From: Cymodocea nodosa | Taxonomy: Eukaryota; Streptophyta; Magnoliopsida; Alismatales; Cymodoceaceae | Reading direction: 5' to 3' | Assembly (NCBI GenBank): GCA_036874045.1 | Contig: CM072343.1 | Coordinates: 7,274,001-7,338,000 of the forward strand | DNA length: 64,000 nucleotides | Shown: positions 37,738 through 48,570 of the stretch, piece by piece | Layout of the letters: each line of letters begins with the position of its first letter | Numbering within the stretch: position 1 is the stretch's first letter | The notes under the pieces: model-generated | The model's input: the letters and a program-made list of their open reading frames with translations, nothing else | What the model was told of the DNA's origin: nothing | The model's database searches: none | Program-made: the position numbers and the translations under genes

Positions 37738-39984
37738 ATGGCTACTAGAAATGGTAATTTTTCTTTATATGAAGGCCAAAATCTTAATTGTCCTCCTTTA
37801 TTTGATGTAATACATTTTGAATATTGGAAATATAGGATGATTGTTTTTCTTCAAAGTATAGATCATAAGTTGTGGTTCATGATTTCTAAACCATGTACTC
37901 CATTATCTACCCCTTATAATTCCTAGACAATTACTCAAAAAGAAAATGAAACTCTAAATGCTAAGGGCTTAAATATTTTATTTTGTGCATTGAGTTATGA
38001 ACAATTGAGTAAAGTGTCAGCATATAAATCTGCTTATGAGGTGTGGCATGCATTAGAAGTTTCACATGAAGGTACTTCTCAAGTTAAAGAGACTAAAATA
38101 AACATGTTGATTCATAAGTATGAACTCTTTAAGATACATGAAGACGAAAGTATTTCTAAGATGCTTTCCAGATTTCTTGATATCATAAACTCTTTAAAAT
38201 GCTTAAGAAAGAATTTTGAATAGAAGGATTTGGTGAGGAAAATTCTTAGATCCCTAAGTTCTAAATGGTCTCGGAAAGTAACATCAATTTAGGAATCACG
38301 AGATTTAAATGTTTATACCATGAATGAACTTATAGGAAACTTAACAGCTTATGAAGTTCAATTAAATGAATCACTGAGTCAAAACAAACTAAAAATGAAG
38401 AAAGAAATAGCCTTTGAAATTAATTTAGATTTTGATATATCTACTGATTTTGATGAGGATTTGATTTTGCTGACTAGGAAATTCAAAAAAGCATGAAAAG
38501 CTAGGAAACAGCAAAGGAACAAGAATGATAAACCCTCAACGTCAAAATCACTAAATGACAAGAATTCTTCATCCAGAAAGTATGTATGTTACAACTGCAA
38601 GAAACCTGGACATCTTTCTCCAGATTGTCCTATAAGGAAAAATGAAAAGCAAAGTAGGACAAATCAGAAGAAGACTTAGAAAACTCAAAAAAAGTTTTAC
38701 AAGAAAAAGGCTTTGAAGGTCACTTGGGATGACACGTCTGAAGAGTCTGAATCTAAGGAATCATCATCAAAATCTTCACATTCAGAAGGAGAACAAGAGT
38801 TAGAAGACGTTGCTCATGTGTGCTTCATGGCAGATGAGTCTGAGGTAATATCTGATCCTGAAAGTTATTCAGATTTCAACTTTGATGAATTATTATGTGC
38901 TTATCATGCATTATTACAAAAACTTAAAGTTTGTAAACTAGAAAATAAGAATATTAGAAACTCTTTATCCATTGTGGAAGAAGAAAATTGTTTCCTGTCT
39001 ACTACTTTAGAAAAGTTTAAATGTGATAATGAAAATCATGCTAGAGATTTGCATAAATTTAGATTTAATGAATGTGTCTTGCATGAACAAATACAGAATA
39101 CAAATGCTGAAAAATTAAAGATAGAATCTGAAAATGAAATATTGAGAAACAATATAAATGAACTTGAATTAGAGATAGATAAATTAAAACTGAGAGAGCT
39201 TGATTTAAATTCTACCAATGAGAAATGGAATTTAAGTCAAACTAAGTTAGACAAACTAACTAGCACCCCTACGGTGTCATATAAATTTGCCTTAGGATTT
39301 CATTATCCTGAATCTCAAGCCAATAAAGGATTTGTTAGTTGCAGTTCAAGTAAATCTAAGACTAAAATTCCTTTTATTATGAAACAAGGTAATAAATATG
39401 TAGAAGTAGGTACTCCAAAGGATGAATCATGTAGTAATAATATAAATCAATGTGATTTGTCAAAATGTACTTCTAACATGATTATAAATGTTTCTAAAAA
39501 TCTTGTTTCTTGTTTTGGAAATTCAATTACTAATGTTTCTAAAATTTCAGACAATTGTAGTAAATTGGAAATTCAGAAACCCGAGCATGTAATTCAAAAC
39601 ACTAGTGTTAGACCAATTACTTTTTCTGCATGTTCTTTATCTGAAAATTTATGTGTAGAAAAAGATTTTGTATGCATTGAAAATTCAAATAAAAGTACAA
39701 AATCTTGGTATGAACTTACTGAAATGTATGAGCATGACCAAAATAAATTAACATCTTATAAAAATCGGTTTGGTCTTGATTATACTACACTTGAAAACAA
39801 AAGGAATGATTATAAGAGCAATAATGCTATAAGTAAGTATGATGTTAAAAATAAGTCTATAGTACTTACAACTAATAAGAATGTAAATGATAATGTTAAA
39901 CTATTTTTAAACAAAAAGAAGAAATATGCGTTTAATGAACTTGGTCCTCAACAACATTGGGTTCCAAGAAAAAGTTTTTCTTAA
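37738..39984 (+). pseudogene. gag: Copia C gag, long form with coiled coil
   Basis: Starts at ATG 37738 and stays in one frame to the TAA at 39982-39984. Early stops: TAG 37924, TAG 38221, TAG near 38289, TGA near 38494 and TAG near 38678. The zinc knuckle CYNCKKPGHLSPDC (near 38587) is intact. From 38845 the frame enters a Leu/Glu/Asn-rich coiled coil (about 38900-39230), a GFHYPES block, a low-complexity Ser/Asn part and a QQHWVPR block before the stop. This long C-terminal extension is what plant copia Gags usually have. A, B and G lack it. Confidence 0.85.
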
Positions 39985-39996
39985 TTTGTTTTGCAG
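38845..39996 (+). other. Candidate intron in gag-pro of copia C
   Basis: 1152 bases bounded by GAG|gtaata and ttgttttgcag|GAG. A and B lack exactly this segment, with gag joined to the protease at the same codon boundary. The segment is phase 0 and a multiple of three. It encodes the Gag coiled coil and ends with the Gag stop 12 bases before the acceptor. Removing it would therefore fuse Gag to Pol in frame. A pyrimidine-rich tail and a cttaat branch-like site precede the AG. Confidence 0.7.
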
Positions 39997-40032
39997 GAGG
40001 AAACAACAACAAAATGGATCTTGGATAGTGGA
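39997..40032 (+). pseudogene. pro: Copia C protease, left fragment
   Basis: Encodes EETTTKWILDSG and stops within the catalytic DSGA motif, where element E is joined. The right part resumes at 48571 with AS.QMTG. The His that follows in B is Gln here. Confidence 0.85.
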
Positions 40033-40229
40033 ACCAATTTCAGTAAACTGTAAAATTAAAACTAACATACAACAATCATAAAACTGATACAGATAACATT
40101 AATCACGATACAACACAAACAATACAACACTCAAATACAACATACAAACAAAGATAAATTGTTTTTGGTATTTTTGTTTTGATGTGAACATGGAAATGGG
40201 TGAAAGGTGAAATGTAAAGTAATTTCAGC
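40033..40229 (-). repeat. 3' LTR fragment of E
   Basis: Near-identical to 47266-47455 inside the 5' LTR of E, truncated on both sides. The right junction with the third ORF falls in a gaaatta stretch common to both partners. The left junction with the copia protease also falls at a few shared bases. Confidence 0.85.
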
Positions 40230-41219
40230 CTGATTTTTTTCTTTTCTTTGCTCCTCCTGCTCCTCCTTAGATTCGGATAGCAGGTTAATAAAAATTTGCT
40301 CCACAGGCCTTGTAAAAATTGGTACTTCAGATTTAATTTCTTTATAATCAGGCACTTTTTCTTTTTCTTTCTTTTTTCTGATTAGTTGTGCCTGTTCTTC
40401 CTCTTCATCTTCTGAAATTAAATCTACAAAAATAGGCTCTACAGGCTTTCGAACCACAGGTACTGGCTCTTCCTGTTTAATTCTTCCAATAATTGCTGGT
40501 CTCGAAGGACCAACTTCAGCTTCTTTTGCAGCATCTCTAACAGCAGTTCTGGCAATAGCTTCTTGAGGCTATTCCACTTTAATTTTATATTGGGCTTTCA
40601 ACTTTTCTACAGCCCTCTTTTTGTACAGTGCATCAAACACCAGGTGTGCTTTAGCCACTACCAAATCTTCTGATTCTCCTTGGTTTTTTCCAACTTGAAC
40701 CAGTTCTGCAAATTCTCTTATTTCTTCTTCAATCGAAGGCTCCATCATTTCTGCTCGTGCCAATGGCTTAAATGGTGGAACTGAAGGTCCAGACTGCTGC
40801 TCCTCAGGAACAGGTCTTTTAGCAGTTGGTTCCTCCCGTTCTTCAGTTGCCTCTTCATTTGCTTTCCTTTCTTGCTCCCAGATCACCCGTTTAGCTTGTC
40901 TACAGATTCGTCTTTTGAACCAGAGTTAGGACTTACGCTGGATTAATTCTAGGGCAACTTCATTACTTGGCCTTATTTGTCTTTCCTTGCTTATAGCTAT
41001 TTTTGTTGCTATTCTAAGTCGTGTTTCTATTATTTGAGGTATTTGTATATCCATATCTACTAAATCTCTTCTAAACTTGAAAAGTTCTGATTCTACCTTC
41101 TGTAGCTCTTTCTCTCTTGTCGTATTTCTGATCTTCTACCGCGTGTGCCACTCTTCTGATTCCTTCAGAAATTCTGATGTATCAACATCTTCCTAGAATT
41201 TAGGCGTCATCTTCCTCAT
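40220..41219 (-). pseudogene. Gypsy E third ORF, 3' truncated
   Basis: Minus-strand ORF from ATG 41219. It shares with H the early TAG eight codons in, the charged helical N terminus, the REFAELVQV block, the KRAVEKLKAQYK block and the two PVE.IF[VI].L motifs. In-frame TAG stops are at about 41193-41195, near 41140, in the middle region and after IKVE near 40567. A deletion joins it to LTR sequence at about 40225, so the C-terminal globular domain seen in H is missing. Confidence 0.72.
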
Positions 41220-41226
41220 AGTGGAG

Positions 41227-41854
41227 TTACACAACAGCACGGAATCGCTCTGATTTCTACTGTTCTAGATTCTAAATGATTTGTCGGATAATGCCCCAAA
41301 AATCCTAGGTTTTAGTTTAAATAAGCACTAAGTTTAGGCAAGTAATCGGGTCATTTTCCAAACCAACTATTACTATTTTATCCGCAGTCTTAGCTACAAT
41401 ACTCCGTTGAGTTACCTGTAATTCAACGGACTAAGCTCGTTGACTAACTCAAGACTTAACGGAGTATGCTCGTTGAGTTAAGCATAACTTAACGGACTCC
41501 CTGTACAAGCAAATATAATAATAATAATATTATAGAGAATAGTTTTTCTGTTTTTTTTACAGGTTTAACCGATACTATGCTTCGGTCAGACCTAAATATT
41601 TTTTATTTTTTTATTTTTCTTTCGGTTGAACCGATACTATGTTTCGGTAAAACCAATATTTTTTCTAAAAATTAATATACAATTTTTTTCCGGTTTAACC
41701 GATACTATGCTTCGATCAGACCAAAATATTTTTTTAATTTTCTGGTCATACCGATGGATCTAGTCGGTTGAACCGCAACTATTTTTATGTTTTATATATA
41801 TTTTTAAAGTTTTTTTTTTTTTATATAGATATAAACATAAAAACTGATTTCTTA
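41227..41854 (-). other. Repeat-rich spacer of E between pol and third ORF
   Basis: Contains the ACTCAACGG inverted-repeat cluster (about 41400-41510), a TATA-like tatttaaa near 41325 (minus) and a minisatellite at about 41560-41790. No reading frame on the element strand. Confidence 0.65.
41560..41790. repeat. Minisatellite with aaccgatactatg/ttcggt units
   Basis: Three to four diverged copies of a unit reading ggtt.aaccgatactatg.ttcgGTcagacc, separated by T-rich spacers with poly-T/A runs. A weaker trace (gattcaaccgagg...cggtttgatcg) is in H near 12055-12085. Variable tandem repeats after pol are known in Tat/Ogre elements. Confidence 0.7.
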
Positions 41855-44800
41855 CTAAGTAAAACTCGAGTAGTCCTCTACTCTAACTTCTTCTATAATT
41901 CCAAAGGAGTTTTTTGGTGTTTTCAGAATAGGTGTAAGTCTTTGTCCATTTACTTTAAATATATTCTGATTTTTAGGATTTTCAATTTCAATAGCTCCAT
42001 AAGGATAAATATTTCGAACTATGTAAGGTCCTGCCCATCTAGATCTTAATTTTCCTGGATGGTTATGGAGTCTAGCCATATAAAGATATACTTCTTGTCC
42101 TATTTCAAAGTTTTTAGGAATAATTTTTCTATCATGCCAGAATTTAATTTTCTCTTTTTCTCTTACAGTCTTTGAATAAGCTTCATTTCTAAATTCTTCT
42201 AATTCAATTAGTTGCATTTTCCTATTTTTAGCAGCTTGATTTAAATTAGTGTTCAGAGTTTTTAATGCCCAATAAGCTTTATGTTCTATTTCAGCAGGTA
42301 AATGATAACTTTTTCCATATACTAGCCTAAAAGGTGACATACCTAAGCTCATTTTATAAGCAGTTCTATAAGCCCAAAGTGCATCAATCAATCTATTAGC
42401 CCAATTTGTTCTAGTAGGATTTACTACTTTTTCCAAGATTAATTTAATTTGTTTGTTTGCACTTTCTACTTGTCCACTTGTTTGCGGATGATATGATGTT
42501 GCAATTTTGTGGTTTACTCCATATTTCTTCATTAAGACTTCAAAACTTCTATTACAGAAATGAGTTCCTCTATCATTGATAATAGCTTTAGGTATTCCAA
42601 ATCTGGCAAATATATTTGTTTTTATAAATTGTATTACCACTTTGTTATCGTTAGTTTTTGTAGGAATAGCTTCTATCCATTTAGATACATAATCCACCCC
42701 CAACAATATGTAATTAAATTGATTAGATATAGGAAATGGACCCATAAAATCTATTCCCCACACATCAAAGATTTCAACCTCAACAATAGGATTAAGAGGC
42801 ATCATATTCCTCTTTGATATTCTTCCTATTTGTTGACATCTTAAACAACTTAAGCAATATTTATGAGCATCTTTGAATAGTGTTGGCCAATAAAACCCAC
42901 ATTGCAGAATTTTTGCAGTAGTTTTCCCTGAACCAAAATGTCCTCCACAAGCTTGGTCATGATAGAAAGACAATATGCTCGAATATTTAGTTTCTGGAAC
43001 ACACCTCCTTAAAACCAGATCAGGACATTTCTTAAATAAGTAAGGGTCTTCCCAATAGTAATATTTTACTCTTGAGAAAAATAATTTCTTATCCTGTCTA
43101 TTCCAATGCTTAGGTGTTAAACCAGTAACTAAGTAATTAACTATGTCTACATACCAAGGTATTGTGTTGATGGTCATTAATTGTTCATCAGGAAAATTAT
43201 TCTTAATTTCAATATTTGATTTTTCTATTTGTAATCTTGATAAATGATCTGCTACTACATTCTCACAACCTTTTTTATCTTTAATTTCTAGATCGAATTC
43301 TTGCAATAATAATATCCATCGGATCAATCTAGGTTTAGTTTCTTTTTTTTTTATTAGATGTTTTAGAGTTGAATGATCCGTGTATACTATTACTTTAGTT
43401 CCAATCAAATATGATCTAAACATTTCTAAAGCAAACACAACAGCTAATAATTCTTTTTCAGTAGTTGTGTAATTAACTTGAGCATCATTTGAGGTTTTGC
43501 TTGCATAATCAATCACTCTAGGAGATTTTTCTATTTTCTGTCCTAACACTGCTCCTACAGCAAAATCAGAAGCATCGCACATTAATTCAAATGGATGGTT
43601 CCAATTAGGTGCATGAATTATAGGAGTTGAAATTAAGCTAGTCTTAAGTCTAAAAAATGCTTCCTTGCAATTTTTATCAAAGTTAAATGGAACATCTTTT
43701 AATAGATTAGTTAAAGGTCTAGCTATCTTGCTAAAGTCTTTAATAAATCTTCTATAAAAACCAGCATGTCCTAGAAATGATCTAATATCTTTTACTGATT
43801 TAGGTTCTAGTAGATTAGAAATTACTTCTATTTTAGCTTTATCTACTTCCAACCCTTTTTTAGAAACAACATGCCCTAAGACTATTCCTTGTTTAACCAT
43901 GAAGTGACATTTTTCCCAATTTAAAACTAGATTTTTTTCCACACAGCGTTTTAATATTTGGTCTAAATTGCTTAAACACACTTCATATGAGTTGCCATAT
44001 ATAGTAAAATCATCCATAAATATTTCTAAAAATTCATCAGTCATTCCAGTAAATATGCCCTACACACACCTTTGAAAGTTAGCTAGTGCATTGCATAATC
44101 CGAATGGCATTCTTTTAAAAGCATAAGTTCCATTAGGACAGGTGAAAGTTGTTTTCTCTTGATCCTCTAATGCTACTGGAATTTGATTATACCCTGAATA
44201 CCCGTCTAGGAAACAAAAATATTCTTGCCCTGCTAATCTTTCCAGCATTTGATCTATAAAAGGTAAGGGAAAATGATCTTTCCTAGTCACAGCATTCAGC
44301 TTTCTATAGTCTATACATACTCTCCAGCCTGATTGAATTCTAGTAGGTATCAAGTTTTGACTTTCATTCCTAATAACTGTTAATCCTGATTTCTTGGGAA
44401 CTACATGGATTGGACTAACCCACGAGCTATCAGAAATCGGATATATTATATCATTATCTAACCATTTAACTATTTCCTTCCTAACTACTTCCTTAAGGTT
44501 TGGATTTAAACTCCTCTCAGGAATTCTAACAGGTTTAGCATTCTCTTCTAAATATATGTGGTGATAGCATAAAGTTAAACTTAACCCTTTTATATCAGTC
44601 ATAGTCCATCCTATTGCTTCTTTATAACTTTTTATTACATCTTTTAATTTAGCTATTTGATCCTCTTTCAAATCTGAAGCAATAATGATTGGATAGGTCC
44701 GTTTATCTTCCAGAAATATATAGGTTAATTCCGGAGGTAAAAGTTTTAATTCTAAATGCTGCCCATCAGAAGCTAGAGCTCCTAATTGAACAACATCATT

Positions 44801-45772
44801 TTTTAAATTAATTTCTTCCTGATCTCCTTCTATATTTATACTTTCACTTTCTTCTAAAGTTTCAAAATTGATTTGCCTATTTAATTCTTCTTGAATCACA
44901 TCATCTAACATATCTCCTTCATCCTCTAAAAAGTCTATGGTATGTAAGGACATTTCTAACTCCTCAAACCTTTCTGGTTTGAAAATATTTAATTGAGTAT
45001 CCTCATTACCATATGCTAATTTCATTACTCCAGTTTTACAATTTATAACAGCCCCTGATGTTGCTAAAAATGGCCTTCCCAAAATTAAAGATGTATCACT
45101 ATTTTTATGCTTAATTTGTTGGGAATCCAAAATTACAATATCAATAGAATATATAAAATTCTTGATTTTAATTAAGACATCCTCTATTTTTCCTCTAGGG
45201 TATCTTATACTTCTGTCAGCCAATTCAATAACTGTACTAGTAGGAGTTAAGCCTTCTAATCCTAAGGATGCAAATATATCACTTGGCATAACATTTATAC
45301 CTGCACCTAAGTCTATTAAGGTTCTTTCTAGAATGGTATTTCCTATGGTGCATGATATAACAAGGATTCCAAGATCAGATAACTTTTTAGGAATTTGTGG
45401 TAGAAATAGGTAACTACTTTGCTCAGCTAAAAAGACCTTTCTAAGAACTTTTCGCTCTCTTTTCTTAGTACACCAATCCTTCATAAATTTAGCACAAGGT
45501 GGCATATTCTACAATAGATCTAACAAAGGAATGTTAACTTGTACTTTTTCAAAAATTTCTCTTATTTTTTCTTGTTTTTCAGGAATTGTTTGTTGTAATC
45601 TTTCAGGATAGGGTGCTAAAGATTTTGATTTCAAAGACTCTTTTTCTTTTAGTTGATTTGTTTGATCATTTTTAGCTTCAATTGCAGATTCAGATTGTTC
45701 TTTAGTGATTTCTAGATTTTCAGCTATTACATTTTCATTATCATTTTGATTTTTACTCTTGTCCACCTTCAT
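41855..45772 (-). pseudogene. pol: Gypsy E pol (protease, RT, RNase H, integrase), nearly open
   Basis: One minus-strand frame, with in-frame stops only at 45509-45511 and near 44060. It opens with the PYPERLQQ gag-pol linker. The protease follows with LIDLGAGINVMP near 45300, in which the usual DLGAS motif reads DLGAG. RT: WVSPIHVVPKK, GWRVCIDYRKLN, CFLDGYSGYNQI and the catalytic FMDDF near 44010. RNase H has [10 protein letters not shown] near 43575 and [10 protein letters not shown]. Integrase has the H-H...CLSCLRC zinc region near 42840-42960 and a core with GIDFMGP, NDRGTHF and GQVESANKQ. Stop at 41855. Confidence 0.9.
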
Positions 45773-45841
45773 ATCATTTTCATTTTGAGTTCTTGGTGGT
45801 ATATCAGTTCCAGATCTTAATGTTACACATACATCTTCCAG

Positions 45842-45912
45842 ATTTTCGTTACTTTCATGATGTTTTTATATATCATTTTCGTTACTTTCATGATGTTTTT
45901 ATATATCATTTT
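45842..45912 (-). repeat. 33-bp tandem duplication in E gag-pol linker
   Basis: Two full copies plus a partial copy of a unit containing cgttactttcatgatg. Each copy brings a TAA/TAG-type stop (NENDI then stop) into the gag-pol frame, so the duplication doubled the disablement. Confidence 0.8.
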
Positions 45913-46534
45913 CGTGATTATGATCTTCAATTGTTTTTAGTTTTAAAGTGCATTCTTTAAATTCTCTTACATTTGTGTTTTCTGTTTGTTGTATATTTTG
46001 CAAGTTGTGTAGGTTTATAACATTATAATTTTCATTGTCCTGTTGTAAAACTTGTATTTTCATTGCATTTTTGTCTAATGCTTTTAATTTTGTTTCCAGA
46101 TCATCTAATTTCATTGCATTCAATTTTTGATTAATTTTCTTTATGACTTTTTCAGTTTCGTAAATTATATCCTGTTTAGGTTCTGAATATGCCTCCTTAT
46201 AGTTTAATTGGTTGACTTCTTGTTGTTGACATACAAAGTCTTCCAGTTTGTCTAGATTTTGCTCTATACTATGCTCTAGTCTGTCATAGCTATCCCAAAC
46301 TTCAATGTCTCTCATCATATTACACATTCTATACTGACCATCAGTTGGGTAAACTATAGGATTCTCATACTCGACTCTATTATATTGAGGATAATTCATT
46401 TGTTGTTCATGGGATCTATCAATCTATAAATGTCTCAATTTCAAACAATCAGAAATGTCGTGTCCTTCAGAATTGCAGAATTCACATATGCTAATTAAAG
46501 GTTTCAGAAATATTTGAGAATAAGCATATGCCAT
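45899..46534 (-). pseudogene. gag: Gypsy E gag remnant with zinc knuckle, capsid missing
   Basis: ATG 46534 is in the same frame as pol. Only about 18 residues precede a zinc knuckle CEFCNSEGHDISDC (46443-46484), followed by a stop near 46428 and a long charged coiled-coil-like stretch (RLEHSIEQNLDKL, ETEKVIKKINQKL). The capsid domain that normally fills about 300 residues before the knuckle in Athila Gags is absent, so E could not assemble particles without help. Confidence 0.75.
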
Positions 46535-46604
46535 ATTCTCAATTATAGAAGAAAACACACAACTCTAACTATTAAAATGAAACAGCTCTAACAATTGCTT
46601 ATAT

Positions 46605-46690
46605 CTATTCAATTCAATTCAATTCAATTCAGTTCAATTCAATTCAAATCAATTCAGTTCAATTCAATTCAATTCAGTTCAATTCAATTC
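46605..46690. repeat. aattc pentanucleotide repeat in E leader
   Basis: About seventeen aattc/agttc units just downstream of the primer site (minus strand) in the untranslated leader of E. A simple-sequence expansion. Confidence 0.85.
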
Positions 46691-46706
46691 CCTGACAACG
46701 GCGCTA
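46691..46706 (-). promoter_or_regulatory. Primer binding site of E
   Basis: Minus strand tagcgccgttgtcagg, a near match to the Asp-tRNA-type site (tggcgccgttgccgggga) used by Athila/Tat elements. It lies seven bases from the LTR end. Confidence 0.8.
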
Positions 46707-46713
46707 TAAAACT

Positions 46714-48569
46714 TGTTCGTGTTTTCCCAGCACTACACTAGAAAAACTTGGATTTGTTACTTCTATTTTTACTTAGTTAATTTATCTTTATACCTATTCT
46801 TTCTTTTAGAAGTAAACAAACAACTTTTAATACAATTTAGATATTAATTCCAATTTGTACTTTAACTGCAAGTGCACAGTGTCTATTGTATCAGTGTGCA
46901 AGTACAAGTCGATCCTATAGGGAATTGCTGATGAATTTAAGAAATGTTTGATTGTGAACAATTCAAATTTATATTCAATAAGCACTCCGTTGAGTTACAG
47001 TTAACTCAACGGACTAAGTTCGTTGAGTTATGGCTAACTCAACGGACTATCCTCATGGACTTAAGTTAACTCCACGAGCCTATCTCTTCTTTATAATACT
47101 ACTATTTACAGAGGAATTCGGCCAACCATTGGGCGATTCCACAGATTGTAAATAACATCAATTAAGCTTTTTAATGCTAGTTAACATTGGATTTATCATT
47201 ATGCAACAATACTAACATTCAGATGATTCAAACAGTAACCATTAAAATCTTTAAGTTATTTTGTACAAACCAATTTAAGTAAACTGTAAAATTAAAACTA
47301 ACATAAAACAATCATAAAGCTGATATAGATAACATTAATCACGATACAACACAAACAATACAACACTCAAATACAACATACAAACAAAGATAAATTGTTT
47401 TTGGTATTTTTGTTTTTATGTGATGGGCGAAAGGTGAAATGTAAAGTAATTTCACTTGACAGTAAATACTTCCGACACTACTTGCAACGCGATTACACCA
47501 CTGAAAATTTAACCACTTACAATTCTGTCTCCTCTCCCTATAGAATCGCGAGTCCAAAATTGCAAGATGATCTCCTCTTCAGCATACAAGCATCAACCCG
47601 AAGCCAAGGCTAAAAGCTTTACGATCTCCTGAAATATGAGTCGGCGCTTGGTGAAAATGTCTTCCCTTCCCGCGACGCGATCACTCCTCACAGTGGTTGT
47701 CAGGCATTGTGTTTGGCTTGGAATTGACCCGACATCAGGCAAGTATCCTCACAAACCTCCGATGATTGGTGATTATGGTGGTGATACGATGGTTGGTGTG
47801 ATACTTCAGAGAATCGCCGATACTGTCTGTAGAAAGCTCGGTGCTCCTCCTTTGTATACACTGGCCATCCATCGATCACACTCTTTCTTTTTTTCTTCTT
47901 TTCTTTCATATTTTTTCAGTGGTAACTGCTTCTGCTTGAATGATCGGTTGGATTTCCTTCCTTCAGATCAACGGCGATGATTTCATTCTCCCTACGCGAT
48001 TGAATTCCTACGTGATACGTGCGAACGTGGTTTTTCCTTCCAACTGTCTGTTCCTGCAGCCGCTACAGTGGCATATTAGAAAATATATAGTCCGTGGAGT
48101 TACAGATAACTCAACGGACTTCCTTCATTGATTTAACTATAAAACACGTGCAAAAATAACAACTTAAGTTTATAACGCTAACCTAACGCGTTGCCTTAGT
48201 GTATTTTCATGTAACTCAACGCGTGTAGTTATACTAACTTAACGAGTTATAACGTAAGTAAATCTACCAGCTCTCAACATGTGTCAGCAGCAGTTTAAAC
48301 ATAAAATAACATTTCATAGAGTTACAGGTATAACTATCCGATGCTCAGATGCATTTTCGGATACTTAAGAATTTCATAGCCTGTAATTTACCAACAATTC
48401 ATAAATGTACTAAATTAACATTAATTTCCCAAAATTAAGTAGATTCTTCAATTAAAGCATATAACAGTGCAATTATAATATAATGGCTTAATTCTCATAT
48501 GATAAGCTAAATATTATGCAATTAACCATCATTTAACCGTTAATAATATGCACTTTTTCATTCTAAACA
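46714..48569 (-). repeat. 5' LTR of gypsy E
   Basis: Minus strand TGTTTAGAATG ... gggaaaacacgaaca, 1856 bp. A TATA-like ctatatattt is at 48081-48090. U3 upstream of it contains a 58-base block at 48145-48202 identical, in the same transcriptional sense, to the copia LTR at 8953-9010. A GC-richer block of about 500 bases (47550-48080), absent from D, lies just downstream of the TATA. The other end carries the atcgacttgtacttgc block typical of gypsy LTR ends. Confidence 0.88.
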
Positions 48570-48570
48570 A

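Larger units (their letters stand above)
40033..48569 (-). mobile_element. Athila-like gypsy element E nested in copia C
   Basis: Minus-strand element: 5' LTR (46714-48569), Asp-tRNA-type primer site, shortened gag, pol in the order protease, RT, RNase H, integrase (gypsy order), repeat-rich spacer, third ORF, and a fragment of 3' LTR (40033-40229). Protease and RT sequence (GWRVCIDYRKLN, LDGYSGYNQI, FMDDF) fits the Athila/Tat group. The left end is deleted together with the expected target duplication. Confidence 0.88.

Noticed and set aside
41768-42817. Plus-strand frames of 85-93 codons at 41768 and 42560
   Set aside because: Antisense to the well-supported gypsy E integrase; no family resemblance.
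46605-46690. CRISPR-like regular repeats
   Set aside because: Simple aattc pentanucleotide array without spacers, in a plant retroelement leader.
47636-47980. 114-codon plus-strand frame in E's LTR as a host gene
   Set aside because: No start context, no recognisable family and low-complexity Phe/Ser stretch; kept only as a finding on the GC-richer block.
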